Shown here: piece after piece, positions 4,445 to 12,084 of the stretch
Position numbering within the stretch: position 1 is the stretch's first letter
How the letters are laid out: the number at the start of each line of letters is the position of its first letter
Source of the DNA: an uncultured Lachnospiraceae bacterium
Lineage (GTDB): Bacteria; Bacillota; Clostridia; Lachnospirales; Lachnospiraceae
Direction of reading: 5' to 3'
DNA: 12,546 nt
Assembly (NCBI GenBank): GCA_947177925.1
Contig: CAMWWJ010000066.1
Coordinates: forward strand, 1-12,546
The notes under the pieces: generated by a model
Told to the model about the DNA's origin: nothing
Database searches by the model: none
The model's input: only the letters and a program-made list of their open reading frames with translations
Position numbers and translations under genes: made by a program

Positions 4445-5656
4445 ATGATTATCATCAATGGAAATATTCATACTATGGCAGGAGAGACCATAGAGCAGGG
4501 ATATATAAAAATAGAAGGAAAGAACATAAAGGAAGTAGGAAGCATGAGGGAATTGGGAGATGTTCATTCCCAAATGCAAAAGGAAAACCGGGGAAAAAAA
4601 TCCGGAAATACCAGAGCAGCAGACATACTGGATGTAAAGGGAGCATGGGTCATGCCGGGAATCATTGAAGCGCACTGTCATGTGGGCATTACGGAGGAAA
4701 AAAACGGAACCTCCGGAGATGACGGCAACGAAATAACCAATCCCATTACACCTGCCCTGAGAGGGTTAGATGCTATTAACCCTATGGACCCTGAATTTCA
4801 TGCCGCAATAAAGGCGGGAATCACATCGGTCATGGCGGGACCGGGCAGTGCCAATGTGGTAGGAGGACAGTTCGTGTTCATGAAGACCCAGGGAAGATGT
4901 ATGGATGATATGATTGTAAAGGCGCCGGCCGCCATGAAGGTGGCATTTGGAGAAAATCCCAAAAGAAATTATGGAGACATGGGGAAAATGCCTGCAAGCA
5001 GAATGGCAATTGCTTCCCTGCTCCGTGAAGAGCTGTTTCGCGCAAAACAATATAAGGAGAAAATGGACAATGGAAGCTTAGAGGAAGAGGACTTTAACAT
5101 GGAGCCGTGGCTGCCTGTGTTAAACAGGGAAATCCCTTTAAAAGCTCATGTTCATAGAACGGATGATATTCTGACGGCTATCCGTATTGCAAAGGAATTC
5201 GGGCTGGACATGACTTTGGATCACTGTACGGAAGGGCATCTGATAGCAGAGGAAATTGCGGAATCCGGATTTCCTGCCATTGTAGGGCCGGACTTGACAG
5301 CCCGATCAAAAATAGAAGTACAGAATATGGATTTTAAAACAAGTGGTATCTTAAGTAAGGCTGGGGTAACGGTGGCAATTACTACGGATCATCCCGTATC
5401 CATCCTGCAATATCTTCCTGTTTGTGCCGGGCTTGCGGTAAAAAAGGGACTTCCTATGGAGGAAGGGCTGAAAGCGATTACCATAAATGCCGCCAAAATA
5501 TGCAGGGTGGATCATCGGGTTGGGAGTCTGGAACCGGGAAAGGATGCGGATATTGCCATATTTACGGGAAATCCCATGGAAACCTTTACCAGAACACTGT
5601 ATACAATAATTGACGGCAGTGTGGTTTATGATTATGAGAGGGATGAAAAAGAGTAA
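4445..5656 (+). CDS. Metal-dependent amidohydrolase (imidazolonepropionase-like)
   Basis: 403 residues. This is an amidohydrolase-superfamily (TIM-barrel) enzyme: beta-sandwich start (IIINGNIHTM, IKIEGKNI), then PGIIEAHCHVG with metal ligands His77/His79, KAHVHR with His235/His237, LDHCTEGH with His260/His265, and TTDHPV with Asp315 as the likely catalytic/metal aspartate. The ending GSLEPGKDADIAIFTGNP is typical. It lacks a signal peptide. It falls with the broad imidazolonepropionase-like/dipeptidase-like group, whose substrates are often unassigned, and nothing nearby indicates a histidine or purine pathway. The stretch at 41-60 (Lys/Arg-rich) is longer than usual for this position. The SD AAGAGG lies inside the inverted repeat described at 4341-4443, suggesting translational control. 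Confidence 0.88.
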   Translation: MIIINGNIHTMAGETIEQGYIKIEGKNIKEVGSMRELGDVHSQMQKENRGKKSGNTRAADILDVKGAWVMPGIIEAHCHVGITEEKNGTSGDDGNEITNPITPALRGLDAINPMDPEFHAAIKAGITSVMAGPGSANVVGGQFVFMKTQGRCMDDMIVKAPAAMKVAFGENPKRNYGDMGKMPASRMAIASLLREELFRAKQYKEKMDNGSLEEEDFNMEPWLPVLNREIPLKAHVHRTDDILTAIRIAKEFGLDMTLDHCTEGHLIAEEIAESGFPAIVGPDLTARSKIEVQNMDFKTSGILSKAGVTVAITTDHPVSILQYLPVCAGLAVKKGLPMEEGLKAITINAAKICRVDHRVGSLEPGKDADIAIFTGNPMETFTRTLYTIIDGSVVYDYERDEKE

Positions 5657-5774
5657 AATGCCCGTTGGAGAAGTGACGGTATCCTTATGGGAAAAAACAA
5701 TGGAAATGTCTGCCTTTCAGTGGTAAGATATGAAAATGACAGAGGAATTATGAATAGAATCAAGGCAGAAAGAC

Positions 5775-6137
5775 ATGAACTATATTTACATCATAAAATG
5801 TCAGGATGAAAGCTACTATACCGGCATTACAAAAGACATAAAAAAGAGGCTTAAGCAGCATTTTTATAAGGAAAAACAAGGGGCTAAATATACAAAGAGC
5901 AGACAGGCCGTACGGCTGGAAGCACTGTGGGAAACAAACAGCTGGCCGGAAGCGGGCAGGCTGGAATATTTTATTAAAAGCCTGAGCAGGAAAGAAAAGG
6001 AAGGGATTGTAAAAAATCCCTCTCTTTTGGCGGAAATTTACAGGAAAAAGAAAAAGAATGAGCCTCCTGAAATTTGTATTTCAAGGTGTTTTACAGAGCT
6101 TCCGGTGCTTTTGGAGGAATGGCTTTCAGAGGGGTAG
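5775..6137 (+). CDS. Small GIY-YIG domain protein (YazA/YhbQ-like)
   Basis: 120 residues. The N-terminal ~80 residues match the UPF0213-type GIY-YIG fold: YIYIIKCQDESYYTGITKDI gives the paired 'GIY' and 'YIG' strands in degenerate form (YII and YTG), followed by the conserved Arg of KKRLKQH and by the helix LEYFIKSLSRKEKEGIV, which carries the Glu metal ligand. A further ~30 residues at the C-terminus are not recognised. Single-domain members of this family are common and mostly uncharacterised; some cut branched or single-stranded DNA. ATG is preceded by a weak AAGG site 10 nt upstream. It lies between the amidohydrolase and the chemotaxis gene and need not be related in function to either. 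Confidence 0.88.
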   Translation: MNYIYIIKCQDESYYTGITKDIKKRLKQHFYKEKQGAKYTKSRQAVRLEALWETNSWPEAGRLEYFIKSLSRKEKEGIVKNPSLLAEIYRKKKKNEPPEICISRCFTELPVLLEEWLSEG

Positions 6138-6231
6138 AATTTTTATAAAATATCTTTTAAATAATATGGAAATATGATAAAATAAACAAGAGTAATGGGG
6201 AATGCAAAAAATAGTGGAGGCGAGGTTACAT

Positions 6232-7581
6232 ATGGACGAAAAAATGGAAAATATTGTAGAAGCGGCATCAGAAGTAAGAAACGAAGTAAAAAAGAGGAAG
6301 GCATCCTTGCAGGCAAAGATAATTGGCCTGGTGATAGGCTCAGCCGTATTGGTTTTAATCGGAGCGCTTATTGATATTAAGCTTCATGGGAAAGGCATTA
6401 AGGGAGCTGAATTAGTAGGGCTTATCAGGGGTATGATTATAACAGCTATTGCTTCAAGCATTGTGGGAGTGGTCATATCAAAGCTTGTTGTGGGGAATAT
6501 GATAAAATCCCTGAACCGTACCATGGAGATTCTTGAGGCAGCAGCAGAAGGGGATCTGACCAAGGAGGTTGGAAAAGCGGACCTTGAAAGAATGGATGAA
6601 ATGGGAATATTGGCCAATGGCGTCTCGGATGTGTTAAAGTCATTAAAGAAGCTGATTGCCTATGTGGGGATTACTACGGATTCCGTGCACGATTCGGTTG
6701 TCAGTTTAAATAAAATGACTGCTGACACAAGCAACTCTTCGGAAAGCGTTGCACAGACCATGACAGAAATGGCAAATAGCGCTACCCAGCAGGCAATTGA
6801 GACTCAGGCAGTTTCAGAGGCGATACATAAGATGGGTGATGGTATTGGACAGACTTCCGAAGCCGTAAAGGCGCTGATGGAAAATGCAGAGAAAATGAAG
6901 AAAACCGGAGCGGCCGGTGTGGATTCCGTAGAAGAACTGGAAGCCATTTCCGAAAAAGTAAAAACTCAGATTGCCATTATTTACGAACAGACCAATACTA
7001 CCAATGAATCCGCACAGGAAATACATAAAGCAACAGAACTGATTGCTTCTATTGCAAACGAGACGAACCTGTTAGCATTAAATGCTTCCATTGAAGCTGC
7101 CAGGGCGGGAGAAAGCGGCAGAGGTTTCGCAGTTGTGGCAGAACAGATTAAAAACCTTGCAGAACAGTCCAATCAGTCTGCGAAGACGATTGAGGATATT
7201 ATTTCTCATCTGCTGACCCAGTCTGAACAGGCCGTTAAGACAATGAATTCGGTAGATGCCATTATTGGCTTACAGGCAGATAAGGTAGAGATGACAAAGA
7301 ATGTATTTGACAATGTAAATAGCGGATTGCTGGTTACCGTAAACGGCATCGAGACTATTTCCAACAGCACCAGCGTGCTGGAACAGGCAAAGGGTCAGGT
7401 GGTATCTTCTGTCGAAACTCTTTCCGCCATTGCAGAGCAGAATGCAGCCTCTACAGAGGAAACTGCGGCTTCCACAGAAGAGCTTGCCGCAACGATTGAA
7501 TCCATTAAGTCAGAAGTAGAAAGACTGGATGTTGCTTCCCAGGAGCTGGTAAGAAAAATGAATGCATTCCAGATTTATTAA
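6232..7581 (+). CDS. Methyl-accepting chemotaxis protein with minimal external loop
   Basis: 449 residues from ATG 6232, chosen because GGAGGCGAGG precedes it; an in-frame ATG at 6202 has a poorer site. Two membrane helices lie at about 29-49 and 66-88, joined by only ~16 residues, so there is no ligand-binding domain outside the cell. A HAMP domain (about 89-140) is followed by a long coiled-coil signalling domain whose hairpin tip, ETNLLALNASIEAARAGESG with RGFAVVAEQ after it, is fully conserved (about 277-305) and should bind CheA and CheW. Glu/Gln/Ser-rich helical repeats near the C-terminus (EETAASTEELAA) look like methylation sites. No CheR-tethering pentapeptide is seen at the C-terminus. 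The stimulus may be sensed in the membrane, by HAMP, or through a partner. A bidirectional terminator follows. Confidence 0.93.
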   Translation: MDEKMENIVEAASEVRNEVKKRKASLQAKIIGLVIGSAVLVLIGALIDIKLHGKGIKGAELVGLIRGMIITAIASSIVGVVISKLVVGNMIKSLNRTMEILEAAAEGDLTKEVGKADLERMDEMGILANGVSDVLKSLKKLIAYVGITTDSVHDSVVSLNKMTADTSNSSESVAQTMTEMANSATQQAIETQAVSEAIHKMGDGIGQTSEAVKALMENAEKMKKTGAAGVDSVEELEAISEKVKTQIAIIYEQTNTTNESAQEIHKATELIASIANETNLLALNASIEAARAGESGRGFAVVAEQIKNLAEQSNQSAKTIEDIISHLLTQSEQAVKTMNSVDAIIGLQADKVEMTKNVFDNVNSGLLVTVNGIETISNSTSVLEQAKGQVVSSVETLSAIAEQNAASTEETAASTEELAATIESIKSEVERLDVASQELVRKMNAFQIY

Positions 7582-7614
7582 TTTGTGAAAAGGAAAATAT
7601 ATTACGGGTTATAG

Positions 7615-7661
7615 AAAAGGCATTCCCTAAGTGAATCATTCACTTAGGGAATGCCTTTTTT
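7615..7661. terminator. Bidirectional intrinsic terminator between mcp and pyrG
   Basis: A perfect 22-bp inverted repeat: AAAAGGCATTCCCTAAGTG and onward (7615-7636) matches 7638-7659 around a single central base. T-runs end each strand (A-run at 7615-7618, T-run at 7656-7661), so it should stop transcripts from both convergent genes. It lies 33 nt after the chemotaxis stop and 12 nt after the pyrG stop. Confidence 0.93.
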
Positions 7662-7673
7662 GAACTTATCTTT

Positions 7674-9278
7674 TTATTGATGATGCTTTAAAGAAGCTTC
7701 TATAAATCCTTTGAATAAAGGGTGGGGTCTGTTTGGTCTGCTCTTTAATTCCGGATGTGCCTGTGTGGCGACAAAAAACGGATGTTCAGGCAGCTCGCAC
7801 ATTTCCACGATGCGTCCGTCGGGAGAAAGACCGGATAATTTCATGCCATGCTCTGTCAGGGCATTTCGGTAATCATTATTTACCTCATAGCGATGTCTGT
7901 GCCTTTCATAAATGGTTTCTTCTCCATAGAGTTCGTATGCTTTTGACTGCTTGTCCAGAACGCAGGGATAAGACCCAAGCCTTAAGGTTCCTCCGATATC
8001 TTCTACACCGTTTTGATCCGGCATAAGCGCAATAACCGGATGAGTCGTACCGGAATCCAATTCAATGCTGTGTGCGTCCCGATAGCCAACCACATTCCTT
8101 GCGTATTCCACAATTGATAGCTGCATGCCGAGACAAAGCCCTAAAAACGGAATATTATGTTCTCTTGCATAAGTGATAGCCTGCAGCTTTCCGTCAATTC
8201 CTCTGTCCCCAAAGCCGCCGGGAACCAAAATTCCATCTACGTTTTGGAATATATCTTCTGCATTTTCAGAGGTTACCGTTTCGGAATCCACCCACTTAAT
8301 GTTTACTGTAGTATGTATAAAAATTCCACCATGCTTCAATGCCTCCACTACACTAATATAAGCATCGTGCAACTGAATATATTTGCCTACCAGAGCTATA
8401 GTAACCTCATGCTCCGGATTACGCAGATTTTGCACCATGATCTTCCAATCTGTAAGATCTGGTTCTGGACAATTAAGATTCAGGCATTCACAGGCAACCT
8501 GTGCCAGCTTTTCTTCCTCCATGGCGAGAGGAGCTTCATATAAATACTCCACATCAAGGTTTTGAAGGACACGTCCCGAAGGCACATTACAGAATAAGGC
8601 AATCTTATCCTTTAGCTGTTGGTCTAATGGATGCTCGCTTCTGCATACAATAATATTTGGCTGAATGCCCATTCCCTGAAGCTCCTTTACGGATGCCTGG
8701 GTGGGTTTTGTTTTCATTTCCTGAGAGGCACTTAAATAAGGAATTAAAGTAACATGGATTAAAATAGCATTTCCCGGTCCGACCTCGTGCTGGAACTGAC
8801 GAATAGACTCTAAAAACGGCTGGCTTTCAATATCGCCTACTGTGCCGCCCACTTCAATTATGGCAATTCTTGTGTCCTCGTCGGTAAAATTCCGGTAGAA
8901 ACGGCTTTTAATCTCATTGGTGATATGAGGAATTACCTGAACAGTTCCGCCACCGTAGTCGCCTCTTCTTTCTTTTTGCAAAACAGACCAGTATACTTTT
9001 CCGGTTGTCACATTGGAATTTTTATCAAGACTTTCATCAATAAATCTTTCATAATGCCCTAAGTCCAGATCGGTTTCGGCACCATCGTCGGTCACGAATA
9101 CTTCCCCATGCTGAATCGGGTTCATGGTACCCGGATCAATGTTAATATATGGATCGAACTTCTGCATGGTGACTTTATAGCCTCTTGCTTTCAGAAGACG
9201 TCCTAAAGATGCGGCAGTGATTCCTTTTCCTAAACCGGAAACGACACCGCCTGTCACAAACACATATTTTACTGGCAT
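7674..9278 (-). CDS. pyrG: CTP synthase
   Basis: 534 residues, the normal length. It converts UTP to CTP using ATP and glutamine. The N-terminal synthetase domain starts with TGGVVSGLGKG (P-loop-like, 9-19) and includes QKFDPYINIDPGTMNP and the conserved EVGGTVGDIES. The C-terminal class I glutamine amidotransferase domain (about 290-534) has the triad Cys382 in LGLCLGMQ, His508 and Glu510 in QAHPE. GGAGGAG lies 6 nt before the ATG. It is divergent from ftsH, with a promoter -10 at 9347-9352. Some Firmicutes control pyrG by a GGG-start reiterative attenuator; the start region and leader here show neither a GGG start nor a leader terminator, so that mechanism is not evident. Confidence 0.98.
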   Translation of the reverse strand: MPVKYVFVTGGVVSGLGKGITAASLGRLLKARGYKVTMQKFDPYINIDPGTMNPIQHGEVFVTDDGAETDLDLGHYERFIDESLDKNSNVTTGKVYWSVLQKERRGDYGGGTVQVIPHITNEIKSRFYRNFTDEDTRIAIIEVGGTVGDIESQPFLESIRQFQHEVGPGNAILIHVTLIPYLSASQEMKTKPTQASVKELQGMGIQPNIIVCRSEHPLDQQLKDKIALFCNVPSGRVLQNLDVEYLYEAPLAMEEEKLAQVACECLNLNCPEPDLTDWKIMVQNLRNPEHEVTIALVGKYIQLHDAYISVVEALKHGGIFIHTTVNIKWVDSETVTSENAEDIFQNVDGILVPGGFGDRGIDGKLQAITYAREHNIPFLGLCLGMQLSIVEYARNVVGYRDAHSIELDSGTTHPVIALMPDQNGVEDIGGTLRLGSYPCVLDKQSKAYELYGEETIYERHRHRYEVNNDYRNALTEHGMKLSGLSPDGRIVEMCELPEHPFFVATQAHPELKSRPNRPHPLFKGFIEASLKHHQ

Positions 9279-9346
9279 TTCTTTCTCCTCCGTCCGAAGT
9301 TAAAGGTGTAGTTAAGATTTTGTAGAAAAAATAAAATACAGTTACG

Positions 9347-9352
9347 ATTATA
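9347..9352 (-). promoter_or_regulatory. Probable pyrG promoter -10 element
   Basis: The minus strand reads TGTGATATAAT, a consensus -10 (TATAAT). The -35 at 17 bp spacing is weak (TTCTTT). It predicts a leader of about 60 nt before the pyrG ATG. Confidence 0.6.
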
Positions 9353-9449
9353 TCACATTCTGTAAGGGAAAAGAAAGCATAATTTCTTATCTTATAAAAA
9401 AAATTTAGAATTCTTTCATAATTGTGTTCAAAATTTCACAAGAATTATA

Positions 9450-9478
9450 TTGATTTATGAAATGACAATCTCTATAAT
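9450..9478 (+). promoter_or_regulatory. Probable sigma-A promoter of ftsH
   Basis: TTGATT (9450-9455), exactly 17 bp, then TATAAT (9473-9478), 26 bp before the ftsH ATG. This is a near-consensus housekeeping promoter with a very short leader holding only AGGAGGAG. No CtsR- or HrcA-type heat-shock operator is visible. Confidence 0.8.
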
Positions 9479-9504
9479 GAAAGAGGAATTTTAGGAGGAG
9501 AAGA

Positions 9505-11556
9505 ATGGAAAATCAAAATTACCAGAATAATGGCAATAATATAAATGGTTCAGGCGGCCAGAATCATGGGAATAACTCCGGAAATAATGGCGGAAATAAC
9601 GGCGGAAACAACGGACAGGGTTCGGGCGGCAATGGGCCACAGAAGGGGCAGAGCCTGATGGTTCTGTTAATTGCCTCCCTGATCGTACTGCTGGGCATGA
9701 GTTATATTATGCGATTGATGACGGATAGCAGCAGTAAAGAGATTACCTACAATGAATTTTTAGACATGGTAGAGGCCGGAAAGGTAGAAAGCGTTGTCAT
9801 AACTTCGGACAAAATCAACATTACACCAAAGGAAGAAAAGAAGAAAGAGGAGGAAAGCATTTTTGCCCCTCAGCCTCAAAGCACCACCTATTATACCGGT
9901 ATTGTGAAAGATGATTCCCTTGCATCATTTTTAAGAGAGCACAATGTGAGCTTTAAGGAAAAAATACCGGATAATTCCAGTTTTTTGTTATCGATCCTTT
10001 TAACGTATATTCTTCCAATCGTTATCTTATGGATTGCGCTAAGCTTTTTGTTTCGTAAGATGTCCAGCGGCGGCGGTCCCATGAGTGTAGGAAAGAGTAC
10101 CGCAAAGATATATGTCCAAAAGGAAACAGGCATTACCTTTAAGGATGTGGCAGGACAGGATGAAGCCAAGGAGTCCCTGCAGGAAGTAGTTGACTTTTTG
10201 CACAATCCCGGCAAATACACAAAAATTGGTGCAAAGCTTCCAAAGGGCGCCCTTTTAGTAGGACCGCCGGGAACAGGTAAGACCCTTTTGGCAAAAGCGG
10301 TAGCCGGCGAAGCTGGAGTGCCTTTCTTTTCATTGGCAGGCTCGGATTTTATTGAATTGTATGTTGGTGTGGGTGCTTCCCGTGTAAGGGATTTATTTAG
10401 GGAAGCTCAGAAAAATGCGCCCTGTATTATTTTTATCGATGAAATTGATGCCATCGGACGAAGCCGTGATTCTAAATACGGTGGAGGAAACGAAGAAAGG
10501 GAACAAACACTGAATCAGCTCCTTTCCGAGATGGATGGCTTTGATACCTCCAAGGGTATTTTGATCCTTGCAGCAACGAACCGCCCTGAAATACTGGATA
10601 AGGCACTTTTAAGGCCGGGGCGTTTTGACAGGCGTGTTATCGTAGACAAGCCGGATTTAAAAGGAAGAAAAGATGTATTAAAAGTACATTCCAAGGATGT
10701 GCTTATGGATGACAGCGTGGATTTGGAGGCCATTGCCCTTGCAACCAGCGGTGCAGTTGGCTCCGACCTTGCAAATATGATCAATGAAGCAGCCATAAAT
10801 GCAGTAAAGGAAGGAAGAGCAGCAGTCTGCCAGAAGGACTTATTTGATGCAGTAGAGGTAGTTCTGGTGGGCAAGGAGAAAAAAGACCGGATCATGAGCA
10901 AGGAGGAACGAAAAATTGTTTCTTATCATGAGGTGGGTCACGCACTGGTGAGCGCCCTTCAGAAAAATTCAGAACCGGTTCAGAAAATTACCATCGTTCC
11001 AAGGACCATGGGTGCATTAGGATATGTTATGCACGTTCCGGAGGAAGAGAAATTCCTGAATACGGAAGCGGAGCTTCGGGATATGCTGGTAGGACTTTTG
11101 GGAGGTCGTGCGGCAGAAGAAATCGTATTTGATACAGTAACTACCGGAGCGGCCAATGACATCGAAAAGGCAACCAACATTGCCAAATCAATGGTTACCC
11201 AGTATGGTATGAGTGAAAAGTTTGGCTTGATTGGATTAGCAACAGTAGAAAGCAAATATTTAGACGGCACTGCCTCCATGAACTGCAGTGATGTAACCGC
11301 GGCAGAGGTGGATGCAGAGGTAATGCGCATATTAAAAGAAGGATATCAGAAGGCAAAAGAACTGCTGCAGGAAAATCGGGATATCATGGATAAGATTGCA
11401 GCCCATCTGATTGAAAAAGAAACCATTACCGGAAAGGAATTTATGCAGATTTTCCGAAAGGAAAAGGGAATTCCTGAGCCGGAGGAGAAGGATGAAGAGG
11501 CTTCTGGTGGAGGGAAGATTGAGGGAGAGCAGGACGCGGAAGGCGATGGATTATAA
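9505..11556 (+). CDS. ftsH: ATP-dependent membrane zinc metalloprotease FtsH
   Basis: 683 residues. It is a hexameric membrane AAA+ protease that extracts and degrades membrane and unstable cytosolic proteins. Membrane helices lie at about 51-70 and 159-183 with an external domain between. The AAA+ part has Walker A GPPGTGKT (253-260), Walker B IIFIDE (308-313), pore motif YVGVG, and second region of homology NRPEILDKALLRPGRFDR. The protease part has HEVGH (475-479) with the third zinc ligand likely Asp552 in TTGAANDIEKAT. All catalytic residues are intact. It is odd in having about 45 Asn/Gly-rich residues before the first helix (NNGGNNGGNN repeats), and a charged lysine/glutamate stretch (109-117) in the external domain. 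AGGAGGAG precedes ATG 9505. It has its own promoter and terminator. Confidence 0.98.
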   Translation: MENQNYQNNGNNINGSGGQNHGNNSGNNGGNNGGNNGQGSGGNGPQKGQSLMVLLIASLIVLLGMSYIMRLMTDSSSKEITYNEFLDMVEAGKVESVVITSDKINITPKEEKKKEEESIFAPQPQSTTYYTGIVKDDSLASFLREHNVSFKEKIPDNSSFLLSILLTYILPIVILWIALSFLFRKMSSGGGPMSVGKSTAKIYVQKETGITFKDVAGQDEAKESLQEVVDFLHNPGKYTKIGAKLPKGALLVGPPGTGKTLLAKAVAGEAGVPFFSLAGSDFIELYVGVGASRVRDLFREAQKNAPCIIFIDEIDAIGRSRDSKYGGGNEEREQTLNQLLSEMDGFDTSKGILILAATNRPEILDKALLRPGRFDRRVIVDKPDLKGRKDVLKVHSKDVLMDDSVDLEAIALATSGAVGSDLANMINEAAINAVKEGRAAVCQKDLFDAVEVVLVGKEKKDRIMSKEERKIVSYHEVGHALVSALQKNSEPVQKITIVPRTMGALGYVMHVPEEEKFLNTEAELRDMLVGLLGGRAAEEIVFDTVTTGAANDIEKATNIAKSMVTQYGMSEKFGLIGLATVESKYLDGTASMNCSDVTAAEVDAEVMRILKEGYQKAKELLQENRDIMDKIAAHLIEKETITGKEFMQIFRKEKGIPEPEEKDEEASGGGKIEGEQDAEGDGL

Positions 11557-11565
11557 GTTGTGATG

Positions 11566-11612
11566 GGGCTCTGTCATGGGATGCTGGGCATTTTGTGACA
11601 GGGTTCTTTTTT
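11566..11612 (+). terminator. Intrinsic terminator of ftsH
   Basis: GGGCTCTGTCA (11566-11576) pairs with TGACAGGGTTC (11596-11606) over 11 bp including three G-T pairs, followed by six T. A small inner hairpin ATGC/GCAT can form in the loop. It begins 9 nt after the ftsH stop codon. Confidence 0.82.
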
Positions 11613-11618
11613 GCTGTG

Positions 11619-11646
11619 GGGGTGGGATTTAATAGGATCCCATCCC
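11619..11646. repeat. Hairpin downstream of the ftsH terminator
   Basis: GGGGTGGGAT (11619-11628) and ATCCCATCCC (11637-11646) pair over 10 bp with one G-T pair and an 8-nt loop. No T-run follows, so it is not a terminator. It may be the end of an old repeat or mobile element. Confidence 0.45.
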
Positions 11647-11963
11647 TCTGCCGCTGTTCTATGGCTACCACTACCGGGGAACGGCTTAAAGCTACACAGT
11701 GATAGGTAATGGAAGGAAAATCTTTGACACCGTAAGTTGTGCTTTCTATTATAGATTTCTACTCAAGTTTTTTGCATTACAACTTTGAATGACAATATGT
11801 AATTTGAATAATGATATATAAGCAAAAAGCAACTAATAAGCCTCTTTACTAACGTTTTTTTCGCAATGGTGAAGGCAGTCCGATACACAGTAGAAGCTGC
11901 TAGATGGAACTCTTCCGGGCCTTGATGAAGGCGCCGGTCCTTACGCAATGCCATTAAGTTAAG
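11647..11963. other. Non-coding stretch with no recognised gene
   Basis: About 320 nt between the ftsH terminator region and the insertion-sequence leader. Only short reading frames occur and none has a credible ribosome binding site or a protein I recognise. Base composition changes from mixed (11647-11740) to AT-rich (11741-11870) and back (11880-11945), which suggests a patchwork. The part nearest the transposase, ending GCAATGCCATTAAG at 11945-11958, could contain the left end of the insertion sequence, but without its right end the terminal repeat cannot be defined. Confidence 0.4.
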
Positions 11964-12010
11964 AAAAAGATATTATTTATAGTTGAATGCTATAAACAAT
12001 ATCTTTTTTT
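11964..12010. terminator. Long AT-rich hairpin in the IS leader
   Basis: AAAAAGATATT (11964-11974) pairs with AATATCTTTTT (11998-12008), and TTTATAG (11976-11982) with CTATAAA (11990-11996), interrupted by one A-C mismatch. The 7-nt loop is TTGAATG. With A-runs on one side and T-runs on the other it could stop transcription in either direction, shielding the transposase from transcripts entering from outside. Confidence 0.65.
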
Positions 12011-12052
12011 TATAAAAAACACTTGACAACTATATAAAAATCTGCGGCGAAG

Positions 12053-12076
12053 CCCCTTAAATATAAATTTTAGGGG
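12053..12076 (+). promoter_or_regulatory. Hairpin covering the transposase ribosome binding site
   Basis: CCCCTTAAA (12053-12061) pairs with TTTTAGGGG (12068-12076) with one T-T mismatch and loop TATAAA. The Shine-Dalgarno AGGGG (12072-12076) forms the closing end of the stem, 8 nt before ATG 12085. Such hairpins are known in other insertion sequences to block translation from read-through mRNA. Confidence 0.6.
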
Positions 12077-12084
12077 TACACACT

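Noticed and set aside
8157..8543. 128-codon plus-strand frame inside pyrG
   Set aside because: Shadow of the highly conserved CTP synthase gene on the other strand.
9279..9360. Possible pyrG attenuator leader
   Set aside because: No GGG start near the predicted transcription start and no terminator hairpin in the leader.
11763..11954. 63-codon minus-strand frame near the insertion sequence
   Set aside because: No ribosome binding site or recognisable domain; it may only be non-coding sequence of a repeated element.
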